DNA from: Populus alba
Taxonomy: Eukaryota; Streptophyta; Magnoliopsida; Malpighiales; Salicaceae
Reading direction: 5' to 3'
Assembly (NCBI RefSeq): GCF_005239225.2
Contig: NC_133301.1
Location: 67,001-131,000 of the forward strand
DNA length: 64,000 nt
A model generated the notes under the pieces. The model did no database searches. It saw only the letters and a program-made list of their open reading frames with translations, and was not told the origin of the DNA. This document shows positions 23,963-36,200 of the stretch, one piece after another. The position numbers and the translations under genes were made by a program. Position 1 is the stretch's first letter, and every line of letters starts with the position of its first letter.

Positions 23963-26900
23963 CTACTGCAATGTTCCACCATTCCCACAGCTATTCTTTT
24001 GGAGGTGGTCTCTTGATCTTATATCAGCCTGCAGTTAAAGCAATATGGTAATGACCAGATAAAATAGCAAAGTCCCCCAACAGGATGCATAAACAAAAAA
24101 AGGAAATGAAAAGAATAGTGTCACAAGCATTTGACAGTTCAAAGTTATGAGCTACGGTTAAACGCATAGTCACCAACTTTTACATTAATCTCTTTTACCT
24201 CCCAGCTTTCAGTAAAACATGGAACATGACCATCGAATAAATAAGGGCCTTTGAGAGTAATGTTTGAGACCAGATGCACTGTCATATTTGAGACGGATTA
24301 TAGCAAATCATCAAACAATTCATGGCCACTTAATGAGATTTCCTCCTAACCACCCATTTAACCATGTGCTTACCTTCACTAAACATGACGTTTCAAATCA
24401 CTAAACTAGCATCAGGCTTCAAAAGGAATTAAATAGAAAAGCTAGCTATTGTGACAGAATGCTTCTCCATGAACAAGACAACATCTACAGGACATTAGAG
24501 CTTTTATCCAACAGCTATCTCATTTGAGACACAGCCAAATATAATAGCTAAAGACCAATAAGGTTAATCCCACTACTGTTAGGAGAACTCTCACATCATT
24601 TTTATTGGCCTTTCATTAAGTTGCAAAAGCAAGACAACAGAATCACAGTTAAACTAGTCTGGATGTGGTAAATGTTGACTTAAATATTAGTTTGTTCATT
24701 GTCTATTCTGTCTGAATACTACTACCAAATCCTTCATGGAGAAAATACCACTAGTGAGTGACACTTTCAAAACTTTAAAATTTATAAGGTTTCACCTGCC
24801 GGATAGGCTCTGGCACACGATACTTGCAAATCATTTTCACAATTTTGATGGCAGTATTGAGCGAGACACGGTGACCAACTGAAATATATATGGGTTTGCA
24901 TGAGCCCTTGGTTGATCTCATCGCCTGTTAAAGAAAAAAAATCAAAGACATAAAGATTTGAAGAACATTGTCATGAAAAAGACTTCTGGAGCAGAAGAGA
25001 AGATGATGCTCTGAATAAAATATATGACCAAAGCATTTATAGACTCTATTTAATTTATTTTTTTCACTGTATTGAGGTAGCTGATGCCTACTAAATGTTT
25101 ATAGACTCTATTTAAACGCTTGAGGTCATGAGGTAGCAGATGCATGATGAAAAGCAGTTCTTATTTAAAAACATATGCACCAATTCCTCTATAAACACTC
25201 TACCATCCAATCATCCAGAGTCAAACTTGATGTTGAAGGATGGACATTTTCAGTTCTACTACATGGCAGAAAAAAGTAACCAGAAATTCATCAATTAAAA
25301 AAAACTTCCCATACCACTATAACTAAGATAATCCATGTGTATTTACAAGCTAACCACATTACTATTGCATTTGTATTTATAACAAAAGAAGCAGAAATAG
25401 GAATCTCGTAAAATGGACACCCTGAAAAAGACAGCTTCTAGGATGAAGTACTAATTTAGGACTTTGTTACATTCCCTGAGAGTAATATACTGCAGTGGTA
25501 ATAGGGGGAAACTATCTAAAATGAAAGGAAGAATTAAACAAGAGAAACACCAAGGACAGATTGAAGATGAGGGAGAATGTGAGCTTGATCATCCCTTAAC
25601 TGCTCTTTGCAAATTTCTACAGCTTTGATTTTAAAAACCAATTTCAATTATAATAATTAGAGTGCTTGATCCTTGGAACATCTGTACACATGGCACAAAA
25701 GGTATGAGGAGGGATTCGCCAAGCTAACTTCATTGAGTTTTACATGAAAGATGATAAAGATCTCAGCAAGACCTCGTAGACTGATCCCTTAACAACTTGC
25801 CATTTCACAAGTGCTTGTGATCAAATTGTGCAATGTATCACTCAGAATAAAATTTTTACGCTGAGTTAGAAGAAGATGATGAGTAAAATCTGTTACCGCT
25901 CCCCATACAGGGCCAGAGGATCCTGTCAAAGTAATAAAATCTTCACCACGGCTATCTTTGGCCTGAAGAAGCTTTCTCACTCCAGATTGAGTGAGACCAT
26001 CAACATGATGCAGCTAAGACATACAAACCAGAAAATAGAGGGAAAAGGTCTTAACGATAGGACAAGTTAAGTGATGAAATAAGAAAGGCTAGTTGAATTG
26101 CGAATACCCTAAAGAAATCAACGAGAAACTTAATTAGAAGACTAATAGTGGCTACAATAGTTAGCATTAGGTAATAAAAGAGTGGTAATTGAGAAGTAGT
26201 AAGAGGTTAGTTACATTCTTTCCTATGCCAATGGTGGGGATATTAGCCAGAACACCAAGATGGCAAGCCAAGCCGAAACCTGTGAAAGAGAGCTATTTGC
26301 TATATGTAATGCAATGCATAAAAAGAAATGAAGATTCAATGGAAAAAGAGGGAGAGAAACTTGCCTCGAGGATGAAGCAAACCATTGCCATCAACAAGCA
26401 GTAACTGTTGAATAAAACAGAGACAACCTTAATTTCAGATAAACCTTAATTAACAGGCAACGCAAGAGAGTAGGAATCAATTCATATGATGCATGGAAGG
26501 TATTTATGGTAGGATATTATCATATTCATAATGGGGATGGGAGGGGAGGGATGGAATTAAAAAGAAAGAGGATTGTGGATTGGCTGACCTGGGGGTAGAA
26601 TGGATTGTCAGTGTTTTTCATCTTCTGTAAAAGTTGTAAGAGTATTGGAGCCTAAAAATCATCATCATCATCATCATCAATGAGAAATAAAGAAGGAAAG
26701 AAAGAATCGCAATGATAATAATAGATTCTACTGACCTCTCGGAAAGCAAGGAAGGAAGGAATATAAGGGACATCGAAATTGGTGAGGAGAAAGAAATCTT
26801 GGTAGACGACTTGCAGAGTGGGAGTGGTGATATCCAAAACAACAAGGCTTCCACATCCGCATGCTGCCGTTGATGCTGCTGCTGCTGAGTCTAATTCCTT

Positions 26901-27252
26901 AGAATAGCTTACATCAACCCCACCCACATATTTCAATAACGTTCCTTCTTCTTCTTCTTCAACAGCAACATTGCCGCTACTGCTGGGTATGGGCAGTTTC
27001 CAAGGGAAATCATCCTGTGTTATCAACCTCTCTTTAAGTAAATCTTGAATCCTGCTTTTAACAACATGTAATCAATCGATCGATCAAATATATCACATAA
27101 ATCACTGCTATACGAACGAGACAACAGCATTCAAGCAAGCAAACGAGTAGCAGCCTAGCATCATACTCTCTCCATTGATTTTGGATTTCAATTGATGATG
27201 ATGATGATGATTCTCCCCGATCCCGTCCATGACAAAGACCATGATCATCCAT
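23963..27252 (-). CDS. ENDOV: Endonuclease V (inosine-specific nuclease)
   Basis: Eight exons (27167-27252, 26736-27051, 26589-26651, 26365-26404, 26215-26279, 25897-26013, 24796-24924, 23963-24028) sum to 882 nt and give 293 residues. Endonuclease V cuts near deoxyinosine in DNA or inosine in RNA. The three metal-binding acids are present: Asp75 in YVGGVDVSY, Glu134 in IPSFLAFRE and Asp160 in LLLVDGNGLLHPRG. Other family blocks follow: FGLACHLGVLANIPTIGIGKN, GSSGPVWGA and ISVGHRVSL. The family loop IPGFLAFRE has Ser in place of Gly. The N-terminus has a Ser run and an acidic Glu run. Intron 4 has a GC donor (CGAG/GCAAGT); only this choice keeps the frame. The first possible ATG in frame is at 27252. 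The gene looks intact. Confidence 0.92.
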
Positions 27253-28578
27253 AGATGTATTCGTTGCTTGCAAGCTTGCCTAAGAACAAGAACAATCTGA
27301 TTGGAAAAAAAAGGGGGGCGGGGGATTCAGTTAATCTTCAGCTCAATTTTTTTTTTTTTTTTTTGAACTATCTTCAGCCCAGTTGCCAAAACCACAGATT
27401 TAGTAACAAATGATGAGAACTTCAACCGCTAGCTTGTCACCCATCAGGATCGAAGGAAATAAATTATTCAAATTTATGTCGATTTTGAAGGATTGAAAAT
27501 CAAATTTTTTTTATATTTGATAGTATATCATAAAAAATATATTAAAAAATATATTTTAATACTTAATTATATCGTAAAAATAAGTTGTAAAATAATTTAT
27601 TAATAATTTATTTTATTTTTAACTTTATTAATAGAATAAAAAATAAATTTTACAAATTAAAAAGTGAGAATAAAATTGAAAAAAAAAATTTATAAAATAT
27701 TTTAAATAAAATAAATAAAAATTAAAATAATAAATCAACAGATAAATTTAAAAAAAGATAAAATAAAAAAATTTTCTTAAATTATTTCAAATAAAATAAA
27801 TAGCAATCAAATGAATGAAAATAAAATCAAATAGAAAAAAAATCATTTAAGAAAATAATAAAATAAAATAAAATAAAAACTAAAGTTGATATAAAAATCA
27901 AATTTTAAAAGATGGGATTGAAAAAAAAACGATTCAAAAAAATATAGCAATTAAAAATTTAAGGATAAAATTTGATATAATTAACAAATAATATGATATT
28001 TTAAAAAATTTTATAATTTTTAAAAAATATTTTCCATCAAAAATAAAAAGAAATTTTTTTTTCAAAAAAAAACTAAGCCTAATTTTTCTTTAACTGAAAA
28101 TTATTTTTTATTAATCAATTTTTTAATAACAAATAAATATAAAAAAATTACCATTTTTACAAAACAAACATGCCTTAATTCTTTGATGCTGTTTTATGTA
28201 GGAAAATGACTTGTAATCAATGCTAAGAAGAAAAAATAAAAATTGGTCTGAAACATTATTTACTAAAACTAATAATAGATAAATTAAAATCTTAAGGATT
28301 AAATTGAAGTTTTCCATGTTAAAACTTAAATGAGTTGTGGTTTTTTTTTCTTTGTCAAAGTTGATCCTTTCTTTTAATTTCTATCAATTTGTAACTAAAA
28401 AGTAAAATTCAATCTTGCAAAATTAATTTTTAATTAATTCCCGAGTATTTCTTGAGACTTCATGTACGCAAGAGAATGCAAAATAAAAAAAGATATAGGA
28501 ATGTAACTTTTGGAATCATAAAACTGAAAATAACAAAAGTTCAATAAACAAAGCAAAAGAAAAAACGCGTGCATTGTT

Positions 28579-28609
<31 letters not shown>

Positions 28610-28895
28610 TCAATCAAACTTCCACCCATTTTACCAAAAACGAAATCTTGATTTTCTAATTAACGTGCGTGTTCATTGAAACAAGCAAGATGCCAACAAC
28701 AGAGGCATTGACATCGAAGAGGACTCCATTTTAGAACTGGAAAAGGTCCAAAATCAACAATAGCTAGCAGAACACACAAGTACTGCTTCAAAATGCTACC
28801 ATCTTCCTTTCTACCCTGTCGTCTCGATCACATGATGAACTAATTAAGATATACAGACCTTTTTTTCAAGCTACAAGTCTTCAAAGGTTAGAAGT
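27253..28895. other. Intergenic, very AT-rich
   Basis: No gene is seen. About 27480-28120 resembles the MITE-like element at 62452-63274 (ttaaataaaataaat words and a tttttccatcaaaaataaaaag end), but without clear termini. A (CA)n(TA)n tract lies at about 28580-28610. The right end flanks gene E. Confidence 0.5.
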
Positions 28896-29522
28896 TTAAA
28901 CAGCATCATTTCCGACAAACTTCCTCACAACACGATATCCAAGGTGTTCATGTGTGACCATCCCAAGAACTCTGCCTCTTGCATCAAACACTGGAGCTCC
29001 AGAGGATCCCGGCACAGCTGATATGTCACTAACCATAAACATCGGCTGACTTTTATTCCCAAAATCGAGCCCAAGGGTGCCGTAGGTACCATAACCAGTG
29101 ATTTTCGCAGCAGTGAAGACGTGAGGGAGAATTGCAGACATGGAAATAATGTAGACCTCTTGTCCAATATTTTTAACTGTATCATCCCCAAGATACAGTT
29201 CAGCATAATCATCTTTATTCTTCTGATACTTCAGAACACAAAAATCACTTTCTCTATCATACTTGGATATGGATGCTTTCGTTCCATCTTTTTGTGAAGC
29301 TGTGATGATTGTAGGCTCCAAATCACCCTCCAAAACACGAGCACAGGTGATAATATGACGACCCTCGTCGATGATAACACCAGAGCCGCTGCCACCCTTT
29401 TTATTCTCAACGTTAACAACTGTTGGAGCCATGCAGTCGAAAAACTCTTTTAATTGACTACCTTTAAGATCATCAAGGTATCCTTGATCTTCAGTAACCT
29501 TCCAATAAGTTTTTAAACCCAT
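28896..29522 (-). CDS. Deg/HtrA-like trypsin-fold protein, gene E
   Basis: The frame from ATG at 29522 gives 208 residues, a single trypsin-like domain with no PDZ. Motifs follow the Deg order: GSGSGVIIDEGRHIITCARV (His position is Arg62), YDRESDFCVLKY (Asp93 kept), and SAVPGSSGAPVFDARGRVLG (Ser174 kept). Without the general-base His it should be inactive or nearly so. The bases before the ATG read (CT)n-CAG/AAAATTAATG, a strong acceptor, so a leader exon may exist; the (AG)n tract at 29536-29564 is the pyrimidine tract on the coding strand. Residues upstream in the open frame are Ser-Leu repeats from this microsatellite and are not credible. It is the left-most member of the five-gene cluster. 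Cell location is unclear. Confidence 0.75.
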   Translation of the reverse strand: MGLKTYWKVTEDQGYLDDLKGSQLKEFFDCMAPTVVNVENKKGGSGSGVIIDEGRHIITCARVLEGDLEPTIITASQKDGTKASISKYDRESDFCVLKYQKNKDDYAELYLGDDTVKNIGQEVYIISMSAILPHVFTAAKITGYGTYGTLGLDFGNKSQPMFMVSDISAVPGSSGAPVFDARGRVLGMVTHEHLGYRVVRKFVGNDAV

Positions 29523-29529
29523 TAATTTT

Positions 29530-29565
<36 letters not shown>

Positions 29566-29697
29566 ACTAAATACTTCAATGTTTAAACGACGCACCCACA
29601 GATTAAATAACAATAACTCATGCACAGGATACTGCTTTTCATGCATTTTACATGATATAGCTCTTCATGCATTTGGCATTTTCCATGGTACAATACT

Positions 29698-29737
29698 AAA
29701 AGGCGTGGGAAAGTACTGTAACTTTCCCACGCCTTTT
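29698..29737. repeat. Perfect 17-bp inverted repeat, 6-nt loop
   Basis: Arm AAAAGGCGTGGGAAAGT at 29698-29714 is matched by its exact reverse complement at 29721-29737. It is followed within 7 bp by a second palindrome. It probably marks the terminus of the repeat block that begins at about 29780. Confidence 0.9.
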
Positions 29738-29743
29738 ATGTGT

Positions 29744-29775
29744 TTTCACTGTGCACTGCACAGTGCACAGTGAAA
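29744..29775. repeat. Perfect 15-bp inverted repeat, 2-nt centre
   Basis: TTTCACTGTGCACTG at 29744-29758 and CAGTGCACAGTGAAA at 29761-29775 are exact reverse complements. Together with the neighbouring 17-bp palindrome they form a double stem-loop. Confidence 0.9.
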
Positions 29776-29779
29776 CTGT

Positions 29780-30625
29780 TAGCTGTACTTTTTTTTTTTT
29801 TTTTTTTTGTCCTTATGAGTTTTTTTTTTTTTTTGCTTTTTTTTTTTTTGTATTTTTTTTCTTTTAATGAATTTTTTTTGTTTAATTTAGTTTGTTAATT
29901 TGAAATTTTTTTTATTTAGTTATTTTACTTTCATGACACAGATCTCAGGTATGACGGGTTAACTTGATTTGACAAGTGAACCCGGAATTTTTTTTCTCCT
30001 TTTCTTTTTAATCAATTTTTTTAGTTTAGTTTAGTTTGTTAATGTTAAATTTCTTTTTATTTACTTATCAGACTTTCATGACACATATCTCAAGCTTGAC
30101 GAGTTAACCTGGTTTGACGAGTTAACCCGTCAATTTTTTTTTATATAGTTGTTAAACTTTGTAGTCAGACACACATTCAAAGCTCTTAGTTCTGGTGTTG
30201 CAGCCAAACACACTTAAACTTGAGTCATGTAAATTTAATATTATTATTAATATTATAAATATTACTCTTGGACCAAACGTTGCAGCTAGACCCAATGCTC
30301 TTGAGTATATCTTTGTAGAAAAACCTAACATTCTTAGATCTTAGATTTTTTATATATTTTTTATGCAATAAAAAAAAAATAACCCATGGCTTATGTCTTT
30401 GTTTTTGTTTTTGTTTTTGTTTTTTTTTTTTCTTTTTAAACCTTTTTTATTATAGACTACATCGTGTAGTCCTCAATGAAAAGACTGATGTCTTTATTTA
30501 TTTTTTTGTCTATAGTTTCTTAATCTTAATTTTTTTTTATTTAATTATTAAACTTTCATGACATGAATTCTAGGTTTAACGAGTTAACCCAATTGATTTA
30601 GATTTTTTTTTTTTTCCTATAGGTT

Positions 30626-30661
<36 letters not shown>

Positions 30662-31320
30662 TTTTTTTTTTTTTTTTAATATTAAATATTTTTTTTCTAT
30701 TTAGTAATCACACTTCCATGACACGAATTCCCAGGTTTGATTAGTTTGAACCTTGTAGATTCAAATTTTTTTTTCTTTTTCCTCATTAGTAAAAGGTTGG
30801 TGTCTTTTGTTTGTTTTTGTTTTTTTCCTTTTTAATTGATTTTTTTTCGTTTAATTTAGTTTGTTAATGTTCAATTTTTTTTTCTATTTAATTATCAAAC
30901 TTTCATGACACAGGATCCCGGGTTTGAAGGGTTAACTTAGTTAATTCTGGATAACCCGTTAATTTTTTATTCTATTTAGTTATCAAACTTTCACAACACG
31001 GAATCCAAGGTTTGACAGGTTAACCTAGTTAATTCATATTTTTTTTTTTCTATTGTTTTTTTTCTTTTTAATTAATTAATTTAATTATTATACTTTTATA
31101 ACACAACCTTGCAGTTAAACCTACATCCAAGGCTATTAGATCAGGTATTGTTGTCCAGACTCACTTAAATTTGGGTCATGCAAGTTTAATGTTATTATTA
31201 ATATTATAAATATTACTTTTGGGTCAAACTTTGTAAAAAAATATATAACTTTATAGAAATTTTTACTTTTAAATCTTATTTTTTTTTTTTATATATAAAA
31301 AATTAACCTGCAATGTCATA
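29780..31320. repeat. Block of diverged repeats with TTTCATGACAC core
   Basis: A unit with ctttcatgacac followed by an aggtttgacgggttaacc-like line recurs at about 29930, 30070, 30550, 30710, 30895 and 30985, separated by long T runs. A second unit (cacttaaacttgagtcatg, then ttattattaatattataaatattac) occurs at about 30205-30270 and 31150-31220. The block is non-coding and looks like a degenerate element that has duplicated internally. Confidence 0.7.
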
Positions 31321-33227
31321 CGGATACGTAATTAGTATATATTCTATCAACGAAGTCTTCTAAGCCACTAAACAATGCCCAAGATTGTTTTCAATATACA
31401 TGTGCCCCTCTGTTACGTATTCTAATCATGCCATAAACTCTCTTGTCAGGAAACAATTATCACATTTTAACATGACTACAATATACATGTGTTCCTTCGG
31501 TTTATTCTGGGTATCCATTGAAAAAAACTAAAATCCCCTTGAGAATTACTGCATGTATAATGAAGATTATTATCCTTTATTTTGAATTTTAAGAGAAATA
31601 ATTATTTTAAAGATATCATGCTATATTTATAATTTATAATTCTGGTTTTTTTATGAAAAAAAATATTAAAAATAATTTTATCTTTATAATATTTTAGCTC
31701 ACCGTAAAAATAACAAGAAATAATATAATATTCTTTCTTGGCATATTATAAGCCCCTTCACGACTAAACTTATTTTTTCTGGGGCATGTTCGAAATAAAA
31801 TGATCATAAAAGTTTTTTAGACCCATTAAAAATGAATTTATTAAAATGAAAACCAAGTTTCCCTTGGAGGAGAAGTCAGGGGAGAGTGATCAGACCGAGG
31901 GGGAGACTCGTACAATTGGCATTGCTAAATCAGACAATGCACCACGACTATAGACATGTTCTACATGATGGGATGGACATCAAATTTATGTTATGGGCTG
32001 TAGAGTAACAATGGGTTTTCTACACAATGGGATGGGCTTCAAATTTATTTTATGGGCTGGAGAAAAATAATGGGCTTTGTATTAAAAACATTGGGTTATA
32101 AATGGGCTGGGTTGTGACTAATAAACTCAATCTTACTTAAAATTTAGTTATTATTTGAAGATAAAAAAGATGAAATCAATGGGACATATCTTTATCTGAA
32201 AAATAATATAAATTTACTCTAAATTTATTTTTATATTTTTATTTTTGTTCTTCTAACCAAAATACTCTCTCTCTCTCTCTCTCTCTCTTAACAAAATAAA
32301 TTTTAGTTTTGATAAAATTTCATTAGTTACAAAATTATTAATTATTATTAATTACCAAAAACACTAAAGGAGTGTGGTCACATCCACAAAACATTATATA
32401 CTATAATAATATTGTTTTTCTTTCTTTTGTTTAGTTTTTTTTTTTTAATTTCACCTCATTCAACAATTACGTCGTTTATATATTTTTAATTTTACCATTT
32501 AGTCTTTGATTGTTTTGAGAATTGTATTTCATATATTTTTTTTTTTAATTTTTTTTTTTATATGTTTGATTATATACCAGTTTTATTGATTTTTTTTTCT
32601 TAATTTCAACTTTCAACATTAGATATGTTGGAAATGGAAGCTTTATAATTTAGTTTGGTTTGCTTTATTTAAATTTATCACAATCTCATAATCCGGGTCG
32701 CAAGTTAAATTAAGTTGACTATGATCATTTTGTTTTTTTTTTTTTCCTATTTGATTTTTTTTTAAAATTTATTTTTTAACATTGAATTGATTTGAAAAAT
32801 AAATTTTATATTATTTTTTTATTTTTTATAATTTTATTCGAATCCATGACTTCAATCACAAGATTAATAGGTTGAACCTGGATTGATCTAATTATTACAA
32901 TATCGAAAGGGGGCTAATTTGACCACTTGTTACATGAACTGAAAGCAAACTCCATCCCAAGAATATACGAAGATCGAGTCAAAGCCAACGATTCTTACTT
33001 CAAGTATCTTGTTAGTTGTTAGACTATTCACGCAGATGAAGAGAATCGAATAAATATAAAGCTGCTTCCCAATTTGTAAAGCTAAATCACACAGGATGCA
33101 ATACTAGCTAGGAAAAGAGCAAAGAAAAGATGCAAAGCTACATATGCATGGCGGCATTTGATAAGCAAAGCAGGAAAGCCTGCTTCCATGATCTCAAGGA
33201 AGTGACCACCCAGAACAAATGTATTTG
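31321..33227. other. Intergenic, no gene seen
   Basis: This is AT-rich sequence with a (CT)n tract at about 32264-32288. A short direct repeat lies near 31965-32060: gatgggatggacatcaaattta and a related copy with gggcttcaaattta. The frame at 33082-33267 overlaps the last exon of gene A out of frame and is not a gene. Confidence 0.5.
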
Positions 33228-36200
33228 TCATCCTGAAACCCTCTCCCCAGACAAGTAAATTGGCCAACTGAAAGCACCAAAAGCTACAGATTAGAATAAA
33301 TCACAAAACAGGTTCGCATGTCAGAAGACCCAATCATGGCAAGAAACGAACATAAAGCAGCAAACTTCGTACATAGAGAGCTCTTTGCTTAAGTTTTCCA
33401 TGCCAACACCATGCATCAATACACAAACCACCCAAAGTATGTAGAAAGGGATTTTACCTGTTATAACTGTCTGGAAGAAGGTCATCGGCGAGTATAGCGA
33501 GCTTCAAAGGCCCACAAACACCTACCCTCATCACCTCTAACTCCATAGATTTCCCAACCTTGTCCCAAATCATTCCAAAGAACTGACGCCAAGAATTAAA
33601 AGAAGATTAACTCCCTCTTGTTTCCCCTTTTCTGGGACAAACATTGAATGATAAAAACACTACAAGAAAGGCGGGGCGCTCTACACCCAAGCAATAAACT
33701 AAAGTCACGTACCTTTAAGGAGCAGCTAACCACCTCTCTGTCGCATTTAATTATAACATCATTGGGTTGTATCTCAGCACGATCAGCAGGAGACTCTTCC
33801 GTTACCTGATACAAGTGCTCAAATGTTACTGTTTTGGAAGATTTATAAGCCAGCTTCTCAAATTCATTAATTATTAGTTTTGGAAGATTGGGATCCACTA
33901 TGACATGCAACAACACACCAAGAATGCGTCCTAAATCCCTCTCATTGGTCTCCTCTGTAACGCAGCTCTCCACACAAATGCCTTGGATGGAACAATACCC
34001 TTCCATGGAAATACAACACTCACAAATACTTGTGTAGGTTTGTAATGAGACCAAACCTTGAACTTTATGATGCAGGATAGAGTGTGCTGCCTGCTTTCTT
34101 TCTTTTTAACTGATATGGAAATGGATTTGAGAATAATAAATAAATCACATTGATTAACAAAAAAGAGATAGAGCAGCAAGCTTTTATTGCTGATAAGAAA
34201 AATCTGGTATTGTTTTCCATAGGGAAGATTCAAAAAGAAAGTGAGGAATTTCAGATTGGCGACACTGTGGAGAGCAAAGAGAAGAAAAAATCAATCTATA
34301 ATCAGGCGATTACAAAGCCTAAAGAACCCTGTGTTACACTTGATGTAGATGAACAAAAGAAAAATGTTGATGAGCACAAAGTTATGAATGCAAGGATATC
34401 GAGGACAAAGTGCTGCTGTCAACACAAATGGCCACTATTCCTGATTTTGATTGTCAAATTGATAGCACAAAACTCATATTATCACTACTATCACCTACAT
34501 ACCAGTTCCTATATCAATGGTGTTGCATTGCAGCAGAATGTCATTGCAAGCTATGTGATTTTTACTGCTTCGACGCTTGAAAACTCAAGGTCAAGTTTTC
34601 TCCAACCAGGGGAGAATGATGCAGATAACAAAAGAAGCAAGATTGATGTCTTTTTGTAGACAAGAGTATTTCTGTAATATTCAGATCTGCTGAAAATTTG
34701 TCTTGGGTTATTTTCTATCTAGTAATCTGCTGGTTCTAAAATAATTAGCTTTTATAGGTTTTTACTTCTAAATAGATTTCTTATATGGAAAATTAAATCT
34801 TTGTTGGACTAGGAGTACTAGCATCTTATATAGTCTTTCAATATTTCACTTTGTTTTTTATTCTTTGAGTCGATCTCCCTTAGATATGACTACTAAGTAC
34901 CCTAAATGTGAAGCTTATTTTTTTATATCCTCTAAGTGTGACTCTTTTAAATCTATCCCATGTTCTTCCTCTTATTCCATCAGAAATCAACATTAACACA
35001 GTTCTAACAGCCCTAAAACAGCCTCTGAAGTCAGATTCAGAACAGCCCATTGGCTGTCCTGTATCATTTCAACTCCTAATTGCTTCCATTTGAAAGAAAA
35101 TTACATTAATAATTACAGAACAGGGGGCATGAACTTGGATGCCTAGCCCAAAAAAGAAACATTTGATTCAGCATGGTCAGTTAAGCAGTAGCTTTAGGCT
35201 CAGGGTTATGAGGATTTCATAAGTGTGGAAGCTTCTAGTTACAAGACGCACAAAAAGAACATTTCCGAGAGCTATCATCTTTCAACATCTCCACATATAT
35301 ATATAACAAGCCTTAAAAGAAATCATGGAATAGAAGAAAGGGCCTCAAGGATGAAACTGTTGAATATATGAGCAAATAATAAGTGGACATCATGGACCAA
35401 GCCATGGCGCAAATACCTGCTCCAAAAGTGTATTTGGGGAAAATATAAAGAGGAAGACAATAAAAAAGCGCAGCAAAGACCATACCTCTTCAACTATAAC
35501 CCCTTTGCAAACAAGAGGGAACAATTGAACTATTTCCTCCAAAGTGACCACGTCAGCAGCATAAAGATTAGTAAATTCCATCCCAAGCCAAGGATGAGGG
35601 ACACTCCTACGCCATTGTAGAACATTAGATGCACCCAACATTCTTTCACAATATCTTATTTCAGGTTGCATATTGACCAAAAAAAAAACAGAAGATTAAA
35701 TAACTTCCTTCCCCATGCAGTACCCTGGATGGGAAAAGAAAATACAGCATGTGCACCACGATGCAGCAGGTGATTTTGGAAGAATTAAATAATTTTCTTT
35801 GTAATTTAGTTTAGCTTTAACTGTCCTCCGTGTCTAGAACATTGAATTGTTGTTTTTTGGCTGGCGATTTCTTCACACACCCCATACCACATCTCTACCA
35901 ATAAATATAAAGTTTTGGAATGCTCCAACCCATTGAGAACAACATGATCAGTAAGTTAACAGGGTATACAAATTATGAAAGGAATCTCAAATACAAATCA
36001 ATTGTGGAACGGTGCCATGAGCATGCCAAAATGTCATGGAAAGCAATAAATACTCTGCAAAAATGGTGAGGAACATACCTTTTCTTATTTAAGTAGTCCA
36101 GGCATCTAAAAGCTATGTTGATTGGCAGAAAAGGAGTCTGGCCCTTCCAAAAGAAATTGATCCCGATGACTTCTCCATCCCAATTAATGAGTGGCCCCCC

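Noticed and set aside
29780..31320. CRISPR array or satellite DNA
   Set aside because: Units vary in spacing and sequence, spacers are T-rich runs, and the genome is a plant nuclear one.
33931..34233. Minus-strand 100-codon frame upstream of gene A exon 8
   Set aside because: Intronic sequence of gene A. It continues past the true acceptor at 33806 and has no similarity to B or C.
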